Source: Clostridia bacterium (GTDB lineage Bacteria; Bacillota; Clostridia; Oscillospirales; Acutalibacteraceae). From it: DNA of 33,530 nucleotides. The notes below the pieces were generated by a model. It saw only the letters and a program-made list of their open reading frames with translations. It searched no databases and was not told the origin of the DNA. Below are positions 17,270 to 25,822 of the stretch, one piece after another. Location: the NCBI GenBank assembly GCA_017623575.1, contig JAGAOS010000038.1:1-33530 (forward strand), read 5' to 3'. Positions within the stretch are counted from its first letter, which is position 1. Each line of letters starts with the position of its first letter. Position numbers and translations under genes: made by a program.

Positions 17270-20200
17270 TACTTTTTAGGTTCTTTTTTGATCGAAATTT
17301 TATTATCTTTATAGGTTTCTATTGCCTTTTGCATAAGCCTGTAAAAACAAAGATAATAAAATTTTTCTGCCGAGCGCAATGACTTATACTCCTTAAAGGT
17401 TATACACATCTCACCAAGATTATTCTTTGCCATATAACTAAACATATATTTGGTAGCATTAAACCTGATTATTTCCGGCGAAACATCTGTAGCGCCCTCT
17501 TCTATTTTTATGCACCTGCTGTAAAATACCTCTGTTAATTGTTCAAGGTTTTTAAGCAGCACGGGGGATGAAATGAAATTCTTATAAAGCATATCGGTGG
17601 TAGGATCGCTGTCCCGCTCTGAAAGCTCCGGAATCCAATGGGGTATTAACAACCAAAAATAATTATTTGCAATTTGTCTTTCGGTTTTATGGGCTATGCA
17701 ATACTTTACAGCATTATTCAACAGCTCAGCGTAGTTATCATCCTTACGGTGATATGCGGCATAGGCAACGGCGGCAAGACTGTATGCGGTCGCGCTTTTG
17801 GAAACATTTTTCTTACGGCTTTTTTTAATTTTGGCATATCGTTGCCGAACCGCTTCAACATACCCAAAATTGCCATTATTTATCGAATAGTTGCATATTG
17901 CCTCAAGCAAATAAAGCAACGCCATTTGACCTGTGTATGTTATTGAATTAAGGCTTGCAATTGCATCATCAATAATATCCCACAAAAACTTCATAGCTTC
18001 AGTAATATCTGCTTTAGGTTCAAAGTTTTTGCATTTAAGAAAAATTCTAATCACAAAATTCCTTAGTGTTTCATACAAATAGCGTTCGGTTTTATCAAGG
18101 GATTTAATTGCAAATTCTGCTACCATAATAATTGATTTTATACTATAGGTTTCAAAGGAGTTTAAACGCAAAATTTTTCTTGAAACAGAACTTAGTTGAA
18201 TAGAATCAGGGGCGCAGATATGCCAATGCTTGAATACCTCAATATACGCATCCAATGCCCTTTTGTGTTCGCCAAAGGTAGCGCAGGTGTCACCGTAGGA
18301 CTCAATAGCCGCTAAAATATCGCTGTGGCCCTCAGGGCGCAGATGTCGCACCACGCTAATTAACTCTCTTGCCTGTTTAATTGCTTCACGATTGCCATAT
18401 TGCATATTTATTAAAGCTGCAACCTGCAGGCTTGAAAGGGCGCGCACAGATATGTTTTCCATATCAACCTGTTCGGTAAGCTCCCACACACCTTTTTGAA
18501 TGACCGACTCTGGGAACATACGCAACGAGTTAATGGCACTCATTACGGCTGTTGAGGCGGATGTAAGGGTTGTGTTGTTGTTTACATTCATCATATGAAC
18601 ATTAACCGCAATTTCAATAATTTTGGTTGCATCCATTTTATCGCCCTCAAGGGCTTTTTCTATTTCTTTGCTTAAACCAACCAGCATTTGAACCATTGGG
18701 TCGTTGGAACCCTTTTCAATTCTTTTGTAAAGGTCATTGCTCAAATAATATCCGCGAACTGCCAATATGGGATGCAGCAACAAAAATGATAAGTTTTGAA
18801 AATTGTTGTCAAACAAATTATTTATAAATTCTTGGGCTTTTTCTATTAAATCAGATAGCTTATTGTTTTTAATAAGGGATAAGGAAAAATACATTGCTTC
18901 CAGCCATATTAACATTCCGCTTTTTTCGCCGTCTGCTTTTCGCTGATTGATATATGAATGTAGCTGTTTTTTTAATTCATTTGCTGACTTTTCGGTATTA
19001 GTAAAATATGAAATCATTAAAAACACCGAAAAATCGTCCTTATTTTCCATAGCAACAACAAAAGCTTTATCAATTATTGATAAAATTTTGCTACGGTATT
19101 CTTTAACACTGCTTATGTGAGCCATTGTTACAGAAAGGCACCGCATAACCCATTTATAATTAACCGCGTTAGAATTAAGGGTTGCTATGTATTTTTCCAG
19201 TAAATCAACACGGGTTGGATGCTGTTCAAGAACAACCATATCACCATAGGCAATTATCATAGCCTGCTCAGAGGCATTATTAATAAGCTTTGCAAGGGCG
19301 TTTACCTTTTGTGTTGTTGCAGAAGCATCACCAAGCAAATAGTCTACCGAAACAAAGCGCGACCACAATTCCTGCGAAAGATTATGGTTTCCCCCTGCCA
19401 GCACAAAACAGGCATAAAACAATCCGTCGCCAAGCGCAGTAGCATCTGCATAGGTAAGCTTTTTCATAGCAGTATCTGATTGCCTTACGAGGTATTCAAT
19501 CATTTCTGAAACAGACTGCTCTGTAGGTACCAAAAGCTTTGCCATTAAGCGAGATAAAATTGGGTGAAGATAAAGATTTTCCTCCACACCGTCATTAACA
19601 GAAACCCGCTGAAGCTCCAACCAACCATTGTTTACAAGCTCATTTATATCATTGCGATTGGTAAGCTTAAGTATATTCATTAAATCGGCAACCGAAATGG
19701 TTCCGTCAGACAAAACAGACATTGAGCGCAGAATGTGTAAACAGCCGTCACCAAAGCAATTTATTTTAAACAGCTTCTGCAAATGGCCAAAAATAGTATC
19801 ATAATCCTTGTTTTCGTTATGGCGGAAATCTATCTTTGCATCAAGGGTATCAAAGTTGTCCATTTTGCCTATAATATCGTCAATGCCCATTCCGTGAGCC
19901 TTCATCATTTTGGCAAAAATGCAAAGAGTAATTGTATGGCCGCCAACATAGTTATACAGCGTTTTAAAGGTATCCAAGGGGATGTCAGCGCCGTATATTT
20001 CGTCAAACATTATTTTGGCATTGGGCTCGTCCAATTTTTCAATAGGTACAACTGCAATTTTATCTGAATTGGCATTGATTCTGGCTCTTGTGGTAATAAG
20101 CAGGCGACATTTTAAGCGCGAAATTATCTCATGAAGATCTTCATTATCCAAAAGATTATAATTGTCAACAACAAGCAGAACCGTTTCGGGCAAATTACAA

Positions 20201-21069
20201 AGTGCTTGCAATTTCCGTTCATACTTTTCTTTTTCGGTTAATGAATTAAGGCTGTCATAAACCGATTTAACATAGCTTGCAGATGAAACAAGGGTATATA
20301 GGCCACCCCGCTCACCGCTTAATTCCTGAACATGTACAATCTGTGGGCATTTTAAATAACCCATTTGTTCAAACCGTTGGGCAATTTCTATGGCAAGGGT
20401 GGTTTTGCCCATTCCGCCCAATCCGTGAAGAACAACCACCTGCTTACCTTCTGAAAAGGCGGTAAGCACATTTTCAATTTCAGCTTCACGGCCTACGGGC
20501 TTGATATTAGTAATTTGCTGTTCACTGGAAATTTCTAATTTGGGCATCTGCGAAATTACAGGCTGCCCCGCATTACGCTTTTGTATAAATGCTTCGCAAC
20601 GGGAAGTAACCTCTTCCAAGGTTTTTTCGCTTAAAGCTCCGTTTTCATTAAGTGTACCGAATACCTGCGAAAAACCGCGGGTTGCTGAGTAAAAAAACCA
20701 ACCTACTGAATCGTTATAATCGTGAAACGGTTCAGAATAGCGAAAAAATCCCGACATACATAAAATAACAATGTTTAACTGGTTTGTGCTTTCCAGCTCG
20801 CATGCCAAATTACATTCCCGCCTTACTTCTGTAAGTCTGCCATGTTGGGTAATAAGGGGATCGTTACGCAAATTATCGGTAAGTAGCATAAGGTAAACCT
20901 TGCTTTTATCGAGGGCTTCACAAAAATCCTCGCGGAATTGCCCCTTACAATAGGCATCACTGTCATAATAAGAAAGCCCCATTTGAGCTAAGCGTTGTTT
21001 GATAGCATCCTTTAGCTCCCTATCTGCACCGGTAAAGCTTAGAAAAACATCATACAAATATTCGCTCAT
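17269..21069 (-). CDS. TIR-NB-ARC-TPR-like STAND protein (bacterial NLR-like defence candidate)
   Basis: A 1266-residue cytosolic protein with no signal peptide or membrane segment; GGAGG precedes the ATG. Residues 4-165 are a TIR domain (YDVFLSFTGADRE; Glu85 in TEVRRECNLAC is the likely NADase glutamate). Residues 190-400 are an NB-ARC-type ATPase: the P-loop GLGGMGKTT is at 216-224, Walker B VLLVVDN at 297-303, sensor LLITTRA at 323-329, and GGHTITL replaces the usual GxPLAL. A winged-helix-like part follows (about 430-530). The rest is helical, with TPR-like pairs around 900-970. In this class the repeats sense a ligand, the ATPase oligomerises, and the TIR effector consumes NAD+ to abort infection. 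It has its own promoter and a strong terminator, so it is a one-gene unit. The activity and trigger are inferred. Confidence 0.92.
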   Translation of the reverse strand: MSEYLYDVFLSFTGADRELKDAIKQRLAQMGLSYYDSDAYCKGQFREDFCEALDKSKVYLMLLTDNLRNDPLITQHGRLTEVRRECNLACELESTNQLNIVILCMSGFFRYSEPFHDYNDSVGWFFYSATRGFSQVFGTLNENGALSEKTLEEVTSRCEAFIQKRNAGQPVISQMPKLEISSEQQITNIKPVGREAEIENVLTAFSEGKQVVVLHGLGGMGKTTLAIEIAQRFEQMGYLKCPQIVHVQELSGERGGLYTLVSSASYVKSVYDSLNSLTEKEKYERKLQALCNLPETVLLVVDNYNLLDNEDLHEIISRLKCRLLITTRARINANSDKIAVVPIEKLDEPNAKIMFDEIYGADIPLDTFKTLYNYVGGHTITLCIFAKMMKAHGMGIDDIIGKMDNFDTLDAKIDFRHNENKDYDTIFGHLQKLFKINCFGDGCLHILRSMSVLSDGTISVADLMNILKLTNRNDINELVNNGWLELQRVSVNDGVEENLYLHPILSRLMAKLLVPTEQSVSEMIEYLVRQSDTAMKKLTYADATALGDGLFYACFVLAGGNHNLSQELWSRFVSVDYLLGDASATTQKVNALAKLINNASEQAMIIAYGDMVVLEQHPTRVDLLEKYIATLNSNAVNYKWVMRCLSVTMAHISSVKEYRSKILSIIDKAFVVAMENKDDFSVFLMISYFTNTEKSANELKKQLHSYINQRKADGEKSGMLIWLEAMYFSLSLIKNNKLSDLIEKAQEFINNLFDNNFQNLSFLLLHPILAVRGYYLSNDLYKRIEKGSNDPMVQMLVGLSKEIEKALEGDKMDATKIIEIAVNVHMMNVNNNTTLTSASTAVMSAINSLRMFPESVIQKGVWELTEQVDMENISVRALSSLQVAALINMQYGNREAIKQARELISVVRHLRPEGHSDILAAIESYGDTCATFGEHKRALDAYIEVFKHWHICAPDSIQLSSVSRKILRLNSFETYSIKSIIMVAEFAIKSLDKTERYLYETLRNFVIRIFLKCKNFEPKADITEAMKFLWDIIDDAIASLNSITYTGQMALLYLLEAICNYSINNGNFGYVEAVRQRYAKIKKSRKKNVSKSATAYSLAAVAYAAYHRKDDNYAELLNNAVKYCIAHKTERQIANNYFWLLIPHWIPELSERDSDPTTDMLYKNFISSPVLLKNLEQLTEVFYSRCIKIEEGATDVSPEIIRFNATKYMFSYMAKNNLGEMCITFKEYKSLRSAEKFYYLCFYRLMQKAIETYKDNKISIKKEPKK

Positions 21070-21102
21070 TTAAAATCCCTCCAACCCATAAATACTAATT
21101 CG

Positions 21103-21131
21103 ATTTTAACATTATTTGTAAGAAAAATCAA
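21103..21131 (-). promoter_or_regulatory. Promoter of the TIR-NB-ARC gene
   Basis: TTGATT (21131-21126), 17-nt spacer, TAAAAT (21108-21103) on the minus strand, about 34 nt before the ATG. Confidence 0.6.
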
Positions 21132-21306
21132 CATTATTTTAACCACTATTGGCAGCCTATTATAGAAATTGTGGTGAACGCCAAGCGTTCCCTTTTTGCG
21201 GGATGGTTTTAATCTTTAGACTATATCTCGTTCCGCGCCCATAAAGCAAGTGATAAATTGTGGATTGAACGCCTTCCCCGTCAAGGGGAAGGCTCTTTTC
21301 CAATCA
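21132..21306. repeat. Intergenic stretch with two hairpins, possible degenerate interspersed element
   Basis: The gap between the TIR gene and protein B holds no gene. It has a small hairpin GAACGC/GCGTTC (about 21176-21190) and a stronger one, GCCTTCCCC (21271-21279) pairing with GGGGAAGGC (21285-21293). Both follow similar text (TTGTGGTGAACGCC, TTGTGGATTGAACGCC). Such CCTTCCCC/GGGGAAGG hairpins resemble dispersed palindromic repeats I associate with gut Clostridia genomes; this is recollection, not a search. Confidence 0.45.
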
Positions 21307-21338
21307 AAAAGGGCCTGCGCTGTTGCGCAAGCCCTTTT
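21307..21338 (-). terminator. Terminator of secreted protein B gene
   Basis: AAAAGGGC (21307-21314) pairs with GCCCTTTT (21331-21338), with an inner GCGC/GCGC pairing. It is 35 nt past the stop of the minus-strand gene, whose transcript would end in a T-rich run. Confidence 0.75.
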
Positions 21339-21372
21339 AAGGTTTAATTTAACTGTTTGTGCTGATTGTTAA

Positions 21373-24300
21373 TTAACCAACATAATTATTGTAGGCATTA
21401 ACAACTGTCTGAGCTACTGCAACATCCTCAGCGTTAGCATTTTCTTCAATAATCTGCTGTGCTGCATCGTAAACAGAAAGAACAACGATTTCATCATAAA
21501 CGGTGGTGCGTGTTCCATCTGCAAGCTCAATAACTGCATAGCCGCGAACTGCGAAGTCAACATCATAGTTCTTAACGCCAATACCGGTAAGAACACCTGT
21601 ATAGGTAAGAACATTATTTGTTTCGTCAATTGCGTATCTTACATCTGTGCCATCAGCCTCATTGTAAGCAATACCGGCAATAACATGACCGGCAACTGCT
21701 GTATCCTTAGCTGCCTGACGAACAAGGTAGAAGCCCTGATTCATAAGCTCTGCTTTAATTGCAAGAGTACCGTACTCAACAATCTTAGCACCCTCTGCAA
21801 GGTTGAGCTTATCAAGGTCGATTGTGCTCTTGAAGCGGAGACCCTGCTTCTTTTCATCGGTCTTTGCGCGGATGTTGAATGCATAGGTACCATCGGTAGC
21901 ATCGTTAGTTTCACCAATAATAGCAGTAGAAACTTTTTCTACCTTGAAGTTATCAACACCAACTACCCAACCTCCATCGTTAGGACGAATACCAAACTCA
22001 ACAAGGCCTTCGTAATCGTTGTTGGTACCAACTTCAATTTCAACTCTCTGCCACTCATCCCAAAGAGCACCGCCATAAGCATCGACCATTGCATCTTCAT
22101 AAACGGTTACTTCACTGGTAGTACCGTCTTCTTCATTTGTTACGGTTTCTTTATGGGTTTTTCTGCCATAGTAGTCATTGCCGGCTGCGTGGTTAAAGCA
22201 GGTAACCTTTTGGAATGCCTGACCGTTTTCATAGTATCTTGTAACAATGTTATCGGTATTGGGGTTAAGGGATGCATTAGTCTCACTTGAAGCACCGTAT
22301 AAACCGTCATCAAATTTTAGGAGAACATGGTCAATACCGTTGGAAACCGGACCGGTACCATAGGTGAAAATCTTAAAGTCATAAGAGATTTTGTACTTAT
22401 AACCCTGCTCATACATAAAGTTGAATGCCATACCCTCAAAGCTGGAAGTGGTGTACTGCAAGTACTTAGAACCAATCTTTTCGGGCTGGTTAACAGCATC
22501 TACAACCTCAAGTTTAGAATTACCTTTTGCGGTAATATTTTCCATTACACCGTCTTCAAATGACCATTCGTTTAAGAATTCACGGGTAGCACCGCAAATG
22601 TTACACTGAGTATCTGAGAAATCATCATAAATGTGGTTGCCATTACAATCGTACTCAACTAGGGTAAGCTCATCTATAAAGGTGTGACCACCGGTATAGG
22701 AGGGGTATTGATTGTAAATGGTAAAGTAAGCTACTGTATCGGTAGCTGTAAATGTAAGCTCAATCTTAAACCATTTTTGAACATGGTCCATATTAGCAAT
22801 ACGAGAGAAGGTTTTTGAAGTTGTAGCACCGTTATCACCGGTAACACGGTCTTCGGTAACATCTACCCAAGGCTCAGAATAGGCGGCTAAAACCTCAGAA
22901 TCAGCAGTAAGATTTGCCTGTGTGCGAACTGCTACTTCCTTAATCCAGTAATCCTTATAGGGGTTGAATGCATAGAAGCTTAATGTGTAGGTTTTGCCTG
23001 CTGTTAAGCCCTCTAATGCTCTGATAGCTGTTCTTGAAGAAGCCTGCATTTGAAGCATTTTATCACCGCTGTAGGGAGTAACAGTAATATATTGTGCTTG
23101 GCTGGAATGGTTACCGCTATCGGCATAGATTTTTTCACTAGCAATAGCCGACTTAATGGTGGGGAAGCCTGTGAAGTAGGTAAAGCCTGTGTAACCGCTG
23201 GTGTTCATAACACCGCCTGCGGCTTCAATATCTTCAATAATCTTAGCAGTTGTTACGCCGCTATCACTATCTTTAAGGCCTGTTGACCTAATATTGGTAT
23301 CCCAACCAGTCCACTTATCGCCTGTGGGGGGAACAGAATTGTAGTAACGGAACTCGCCTGCTGTGTAGTTGGGATAAGGCTCTGTACCTGCTTTAACTAC
23401 GGTATAAGCAGCTTCAAGGTTGGTGTTGTCAGCATAGTTTTCAAAACCACCTGCATAGGCAAGAAGGTTCTTAGAAGTGAATACTGCCTTAAGGTCAGCA
23501 TAGGAGCCTGTAATCTCAAGCTCGGTATCGGTAGAAACTAATTCAGTGCCGTTATACCAACCGTCAAAGGTAAGGGTATCACTTTCAAAAAGATTTACAG
23601 TAGCAATAGTTTTATCTGCTAAAACATCATAATATTTGTTTGCAGTATGTTTGGTGTTTGCCAAGGTATCGGTCTCGCCGTTAGCATTTTTGTACTCAAC
23701 GGGAACGGCAGTAACATCAGATTTAATTTCAAAATTATCAAAATCATAAACCTGACCGGAATAGAGGAACTCAATAGCTAAAGCAACGGTAGCATCCTGA
23801 GTGGCAGGAACATACCAGTTTGTCTTACCACTATTAAAGGTCCAAGCGCTATCAGCATAGGTATAACGCATATTTGCATTGGTGCTTGAGGATTTTGTTG
23901 CGCCTAATGTTGCAGCCTCTTGCAGGGTCTGTGCGCCAACAGCATTAAGGGTGTATTCGCCCTTTATCCATGTGGAGGTATTGATTTCATTTTTAAAGGT
24001 ACGACCGTGCTGAGAGCCTGCACCCTGTGGCTTATTAGCGATTAAAGCACCGTCGGCATTATAATATGCCATAGTTCCTATATTTGAAGCAGTAACACGA
24101 CGGATACGGGTAGAAGAGGTAGAGCCTGCATAGAAATAGGAATAACCGTTATTAGGACCGCTGTATTCTCTTTGTATTTCGGTAGCGGATGCTCCACTAT
24201 CCAGTTTATATACAGTTTCATCGCCTTCGGCTTTGATTGCATCATATTCGGCGCTGTAATCTAAAGCGCCTGTTTCAAAGAAGTCAAATGCGGGGGAACG

Positions 24301-25233
24301 ACCTAGAGAATCGCTATCATGGAAGCCGTTTTCACTTGTATAGCGGGCATCAAAGGAAAGCTGATAGGTTTTGCCACCTATGAAGTCAATGTTATAATAA
24401 TCTCCGCCTAATTTTGCAGAAATTTGATACTTCTTAAGTGTAGTACTACCAATTTCTTGGCAGCCGTACATACGGATGAATACATTGCCGTTTTCCTCTA
24501 CTGCGTAGGGAATAACCTGAGCATTTTTGAAAAGGAAGTTACCTGCATCGGTTTCGGAAGCGGGGAAGATTTTTGCGTCGCTTAATGTAACAGAACCTGC
24601 GGTAAGACCGTCGGCAAACATTCTGATGTGGTTAATCCATTTGGTTGAGCCCCTAAAAAGGTAGGTGTAGGTGTAGGTTTTACCTGCAACAAGAGCTGCT
24701 GCATTATCTGCATTAGTGGTGGGAACGGTTTTATCACTGGTAGCATTTGCAGATACACTGTTATAAGCAGTTTCTACTTTAAGGGGTGTAGTAACATCAG
24801 TTCTTACACCGGCAATCTGACTAAGGGTATGATTCATAGAATCATTGGAATGGAAAACGGGGTAAAGCTTAACACCCTCGTTAATATCCTCAGAAGCGGT
24901 TACGGTAAGGGTTAATTGATGTACCACATTCTCGGTTAAACGAGCACCCTCTGTACCGGAGATAACATTGCCCTCGTCATCTTTCTTTTGGTCCCAACCA
25001 CGAATACCGTAGTTTACGCTGGTGGGGAAGGTAACGCCCGAAACAGTAAAGGTAGATTCGGGTGTGATGGTTTTTGTGCCGTTGTTAGTGATCCAATCAT
25101 TAACGGGCAGGGTTTCAACTGCGGCGGGAGCCTCAGTTGCTGCCTCTTCTGCAGATGCGGGCATAGTAAACATACAAGTTACTGTGCTAAGCACCATTAA
25201 AAGAGCCAGTAAAATTGATAAACTCTTTTTCAT
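21373..25233 (-). CDS. Giant secreted multi-module surface protein B
   Basis: A 1286-residue secreted protein. The ATG at 25233 follows GGGAGGAG. Residues 1-29 are a signal peptide ending PASA. Most of the chain is large beta-rich, galactose-binding-like modules, with repeated phrases such as LTAGKTYTLSFYAFNPY and GGKTYQLSFDARYTS typical of CBM4/9-like domains. An InlB-type beta segment with FDGWYNGTELV lies at about 540-590. A small Cys/His motif (CNGNHIYDDFSDTQCNICGA, about 861-880) looks like a zinc-ribbon-type linker. The last 175 residues, from KKQGLRFKSTI, match the C-terminus of protein A (GLRFK-TI, EYGTLAIK, GIAYN, YTGVLTGI, VRGYAVIELADG, VYDAAQ). There is no catalytic, dockerin or sortase signature. 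A glycan-binding surface or secreted role is inferred. Confidence 0.87.
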   Translation of the reverse strand: MKKSLSILLALLMVLSTVTCMFTMPASAEEAATEAPAAVETLPVNDWITNNGTKTITPESTFTVSGVTFPTSVNYGIRGWDQKKDDEGNVISGTEGARLTENVVHQLTLTVTASEDINEGVKLYPVFHSNDSMNHTLSQIAGVRTDVTTPLKVETAYNSVSANATSDKTVPTTNADNAAALVAGKTYTYTYLFRGSTKWINHIRMFADGLTAGSVTLSDAKIFPASETDAGNFLFKNAQVIPYAVEENGNVFIRMYGCQEIGSTTLKKYQISAKLGGDYYNIDFIGGKTYQLSFDARYTSENGFHDSDSLGRSPAFDFFETGALDYSAEYDAIKAEGDETVYKLDSGASATEIQREYSGPNNGYSYFYAGSTSSTRIRRVTASNIGTMAYYNADGALIANKPQGAGSQHGRTFKNEINTSTWIKGEYTLNAVGAQTLQEAATLGATKSSSTNANMRYTYADSAWTFNSGKTNWYVPATQDATVALAIEFLYSGQVYDFDNFEIKSDVTAVPVEYKNANGETDTLANTKHTANKYYDVLADKTIATVNLFESDTLTFDGWYNGTELVSTDTELEITGSYADLKAVFTSKNLLAYAGGFENYADNTNLEAAYTVVKAGTEPYPNYTAGEFRYYNSVPPTGDKWTGWDTNIRSTGLKDSDSGVTTAKIIEDIEAAGGVMNTSGYTGFTYFTGFPTIKSAIASEKIYADSGNHSSQAQYITVTPYSGDKMLQMQASSRTAIRALEGLTAGKTYTLSFYAFNPYKDYWIKEVAVRTQANLTADSEVLAAYSEPWVDVTEDRVTGDNGATTSKTFSRIANMDHVQKWFKIELTFTATDTVAYFTIYNQYPSYTGGHTFIDELTLVEYDCNGNHIYDDFSDTQCNICGATREFLNEWSFEDGVMENITAKGNSKLEVVDAVNQPEKIGSKYLQYTTSSFEGMAFNFMYEQGYKYKISYDFKIFTYGTGPVSNGIDHVLLKFDDGLYGASSETNASLNPNTDNIVTRYYENGQAFQKVTCFNHAAGNDYYGRKTHKETVTNEEDGTTSEVTVYEDAMVDAYGGALWDEWQRVEIEVGTNNDYEGLVEFGIRPNDGGWVVGVDNFKVEKVSTAIIGETNDATDGTYAFNIRAKTDEKKQGLRFKSTIDLDKLNLAEGAKIVEYGTLAIKAELMNQGFYLVRQAAKDTAVAGHVIAGIAYNEADGTDVRYAIDETNNVLTYTGVLTGIGVKNYDVDFAVRGYAVIELADGTRTTVYDEIVVLSVYDAAQQIIEENANAEDVAVAQTVVNAYNNYVG

Positions 25234-25267
25234 TTTAGGTTTCTCCTCCCAAAAAATATTAATAATG

Positions 25268-25281
25268 TGTACAGTTGTACA
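25268..25281. promoter_or_regulatory. TGTACA-GT-TGTACA operator candidate
   Basis: Two copies of the palindrome TGTACA (25268-25273, 25276-25281) separated by 2 nt give a 14-bp near-perfect dyad. It begins a few nt after the expected start of transcription for the secreted protein B gene, a position suited to a repressor. Confidence 0.5.
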
Positions 25282-25292
25282 ATTATAGTATA

Positions 25293-25321
25293 ATTATACC
25301 GCCTGAGCATATAAAAATCAA
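25293..25321 (-). promoter_or_regulatory. Promoter of secreted protein B gene
   Basis: TTGATT (25321-25316), 17-nt spacer, TATAAT (25298-25293) on the minus strand, followed by the TGTACA dyad and a GGGAGGAG ribosome binding site. Confidence 0.7.
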
Positions 25322-25765
25322 CTTGCCGTAAGTTAGAAAAAACAAACCTGTTTTTGTGCATTTTCACCCAAATTTATTTGGTTTTTTCTGCGAAATGCTA
25401 TATATTGTATATGATAGTTCAAATAATCACAAGAAGGTAATATATAATATATGTAAAAGGAAACGCAAAAATCATCCAACCGATAAATCGTGGTATGTAT
25501 GCACAAATTTGCGGTTTATAAGGCCGTCCCCGAACGGCGGTGGAAGGGGAGATTTTTTACAGCAGAAAGCCTTCGCAAACCGCTCTATTAAAGGTTTTTT
25601 CTTGTAGGGGCGAGCATTGCTCGCCCGCATAAATAGCACAAACCTTTTTCGGGCGATTAATAATCGCCCCTACGGTGAATTTATAAATCCCAGCGATAAA
25701 CTATAATTTATCTGTCTAATATATTTATAAACATAAAAATCTGCAACGGAAGGGCTTTTTTATCC
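25322..25765. other. Long noncoding gap between divergent genes
   Basis: No supportable gene. About 25322-25520 is plain AT-rich sequence. About 25523-25673 is a palindromic element listed separately. 25674-25765 has only a weak GATAAA/TTTATC dyad (25695-25712). Confidence 0.5.
25523..25673. repeat. Composite palindromic (REP/MITE-like) element
   Basis: Outer arms GTAGGGGCGA (25604-25613) and TCGCCCCTAC (25664-25673) are exact inverted repeats. Inside are two near-perfect hairpins, each with 9-bp arms around a single base: GGGCGAGCA/TGCTCGCCC (25608-25626) and GGGCGATTA/TAATCGCCC (25651-25669). To the left lies GCCGT/ACGGC (25523-25538), followed by a GGAAGGGGAG stretch. The element has no coding capacity. 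It is likely a dispersed noncoding repeat of this genome. Confidence 0.65.
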
Positions 25766-25794
25766 TTGCAAAGAGTATATATTTATGCTAAGAT
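25766..25794 (+). promoter_or_regulatory. Promoter of the EEP/isomerase operon
   Basis: TTGCAA (25766-25771), 17-nt spacer, TAAGAT (25789-25794), 28 nt before the ATG at 25823. Confidence 0.6.
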
Positions 25795-25822
25795 AAAAGA
25801 AAAATCTTAAAGGGTGATCTTC

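Noticed and set aside
25356-25607. 83-codon plus-strand frame in the gap before the EEP gene
   Set aside because: It has no ribosome binding site and no recognisable protein features, and it runs into the palindromic element.
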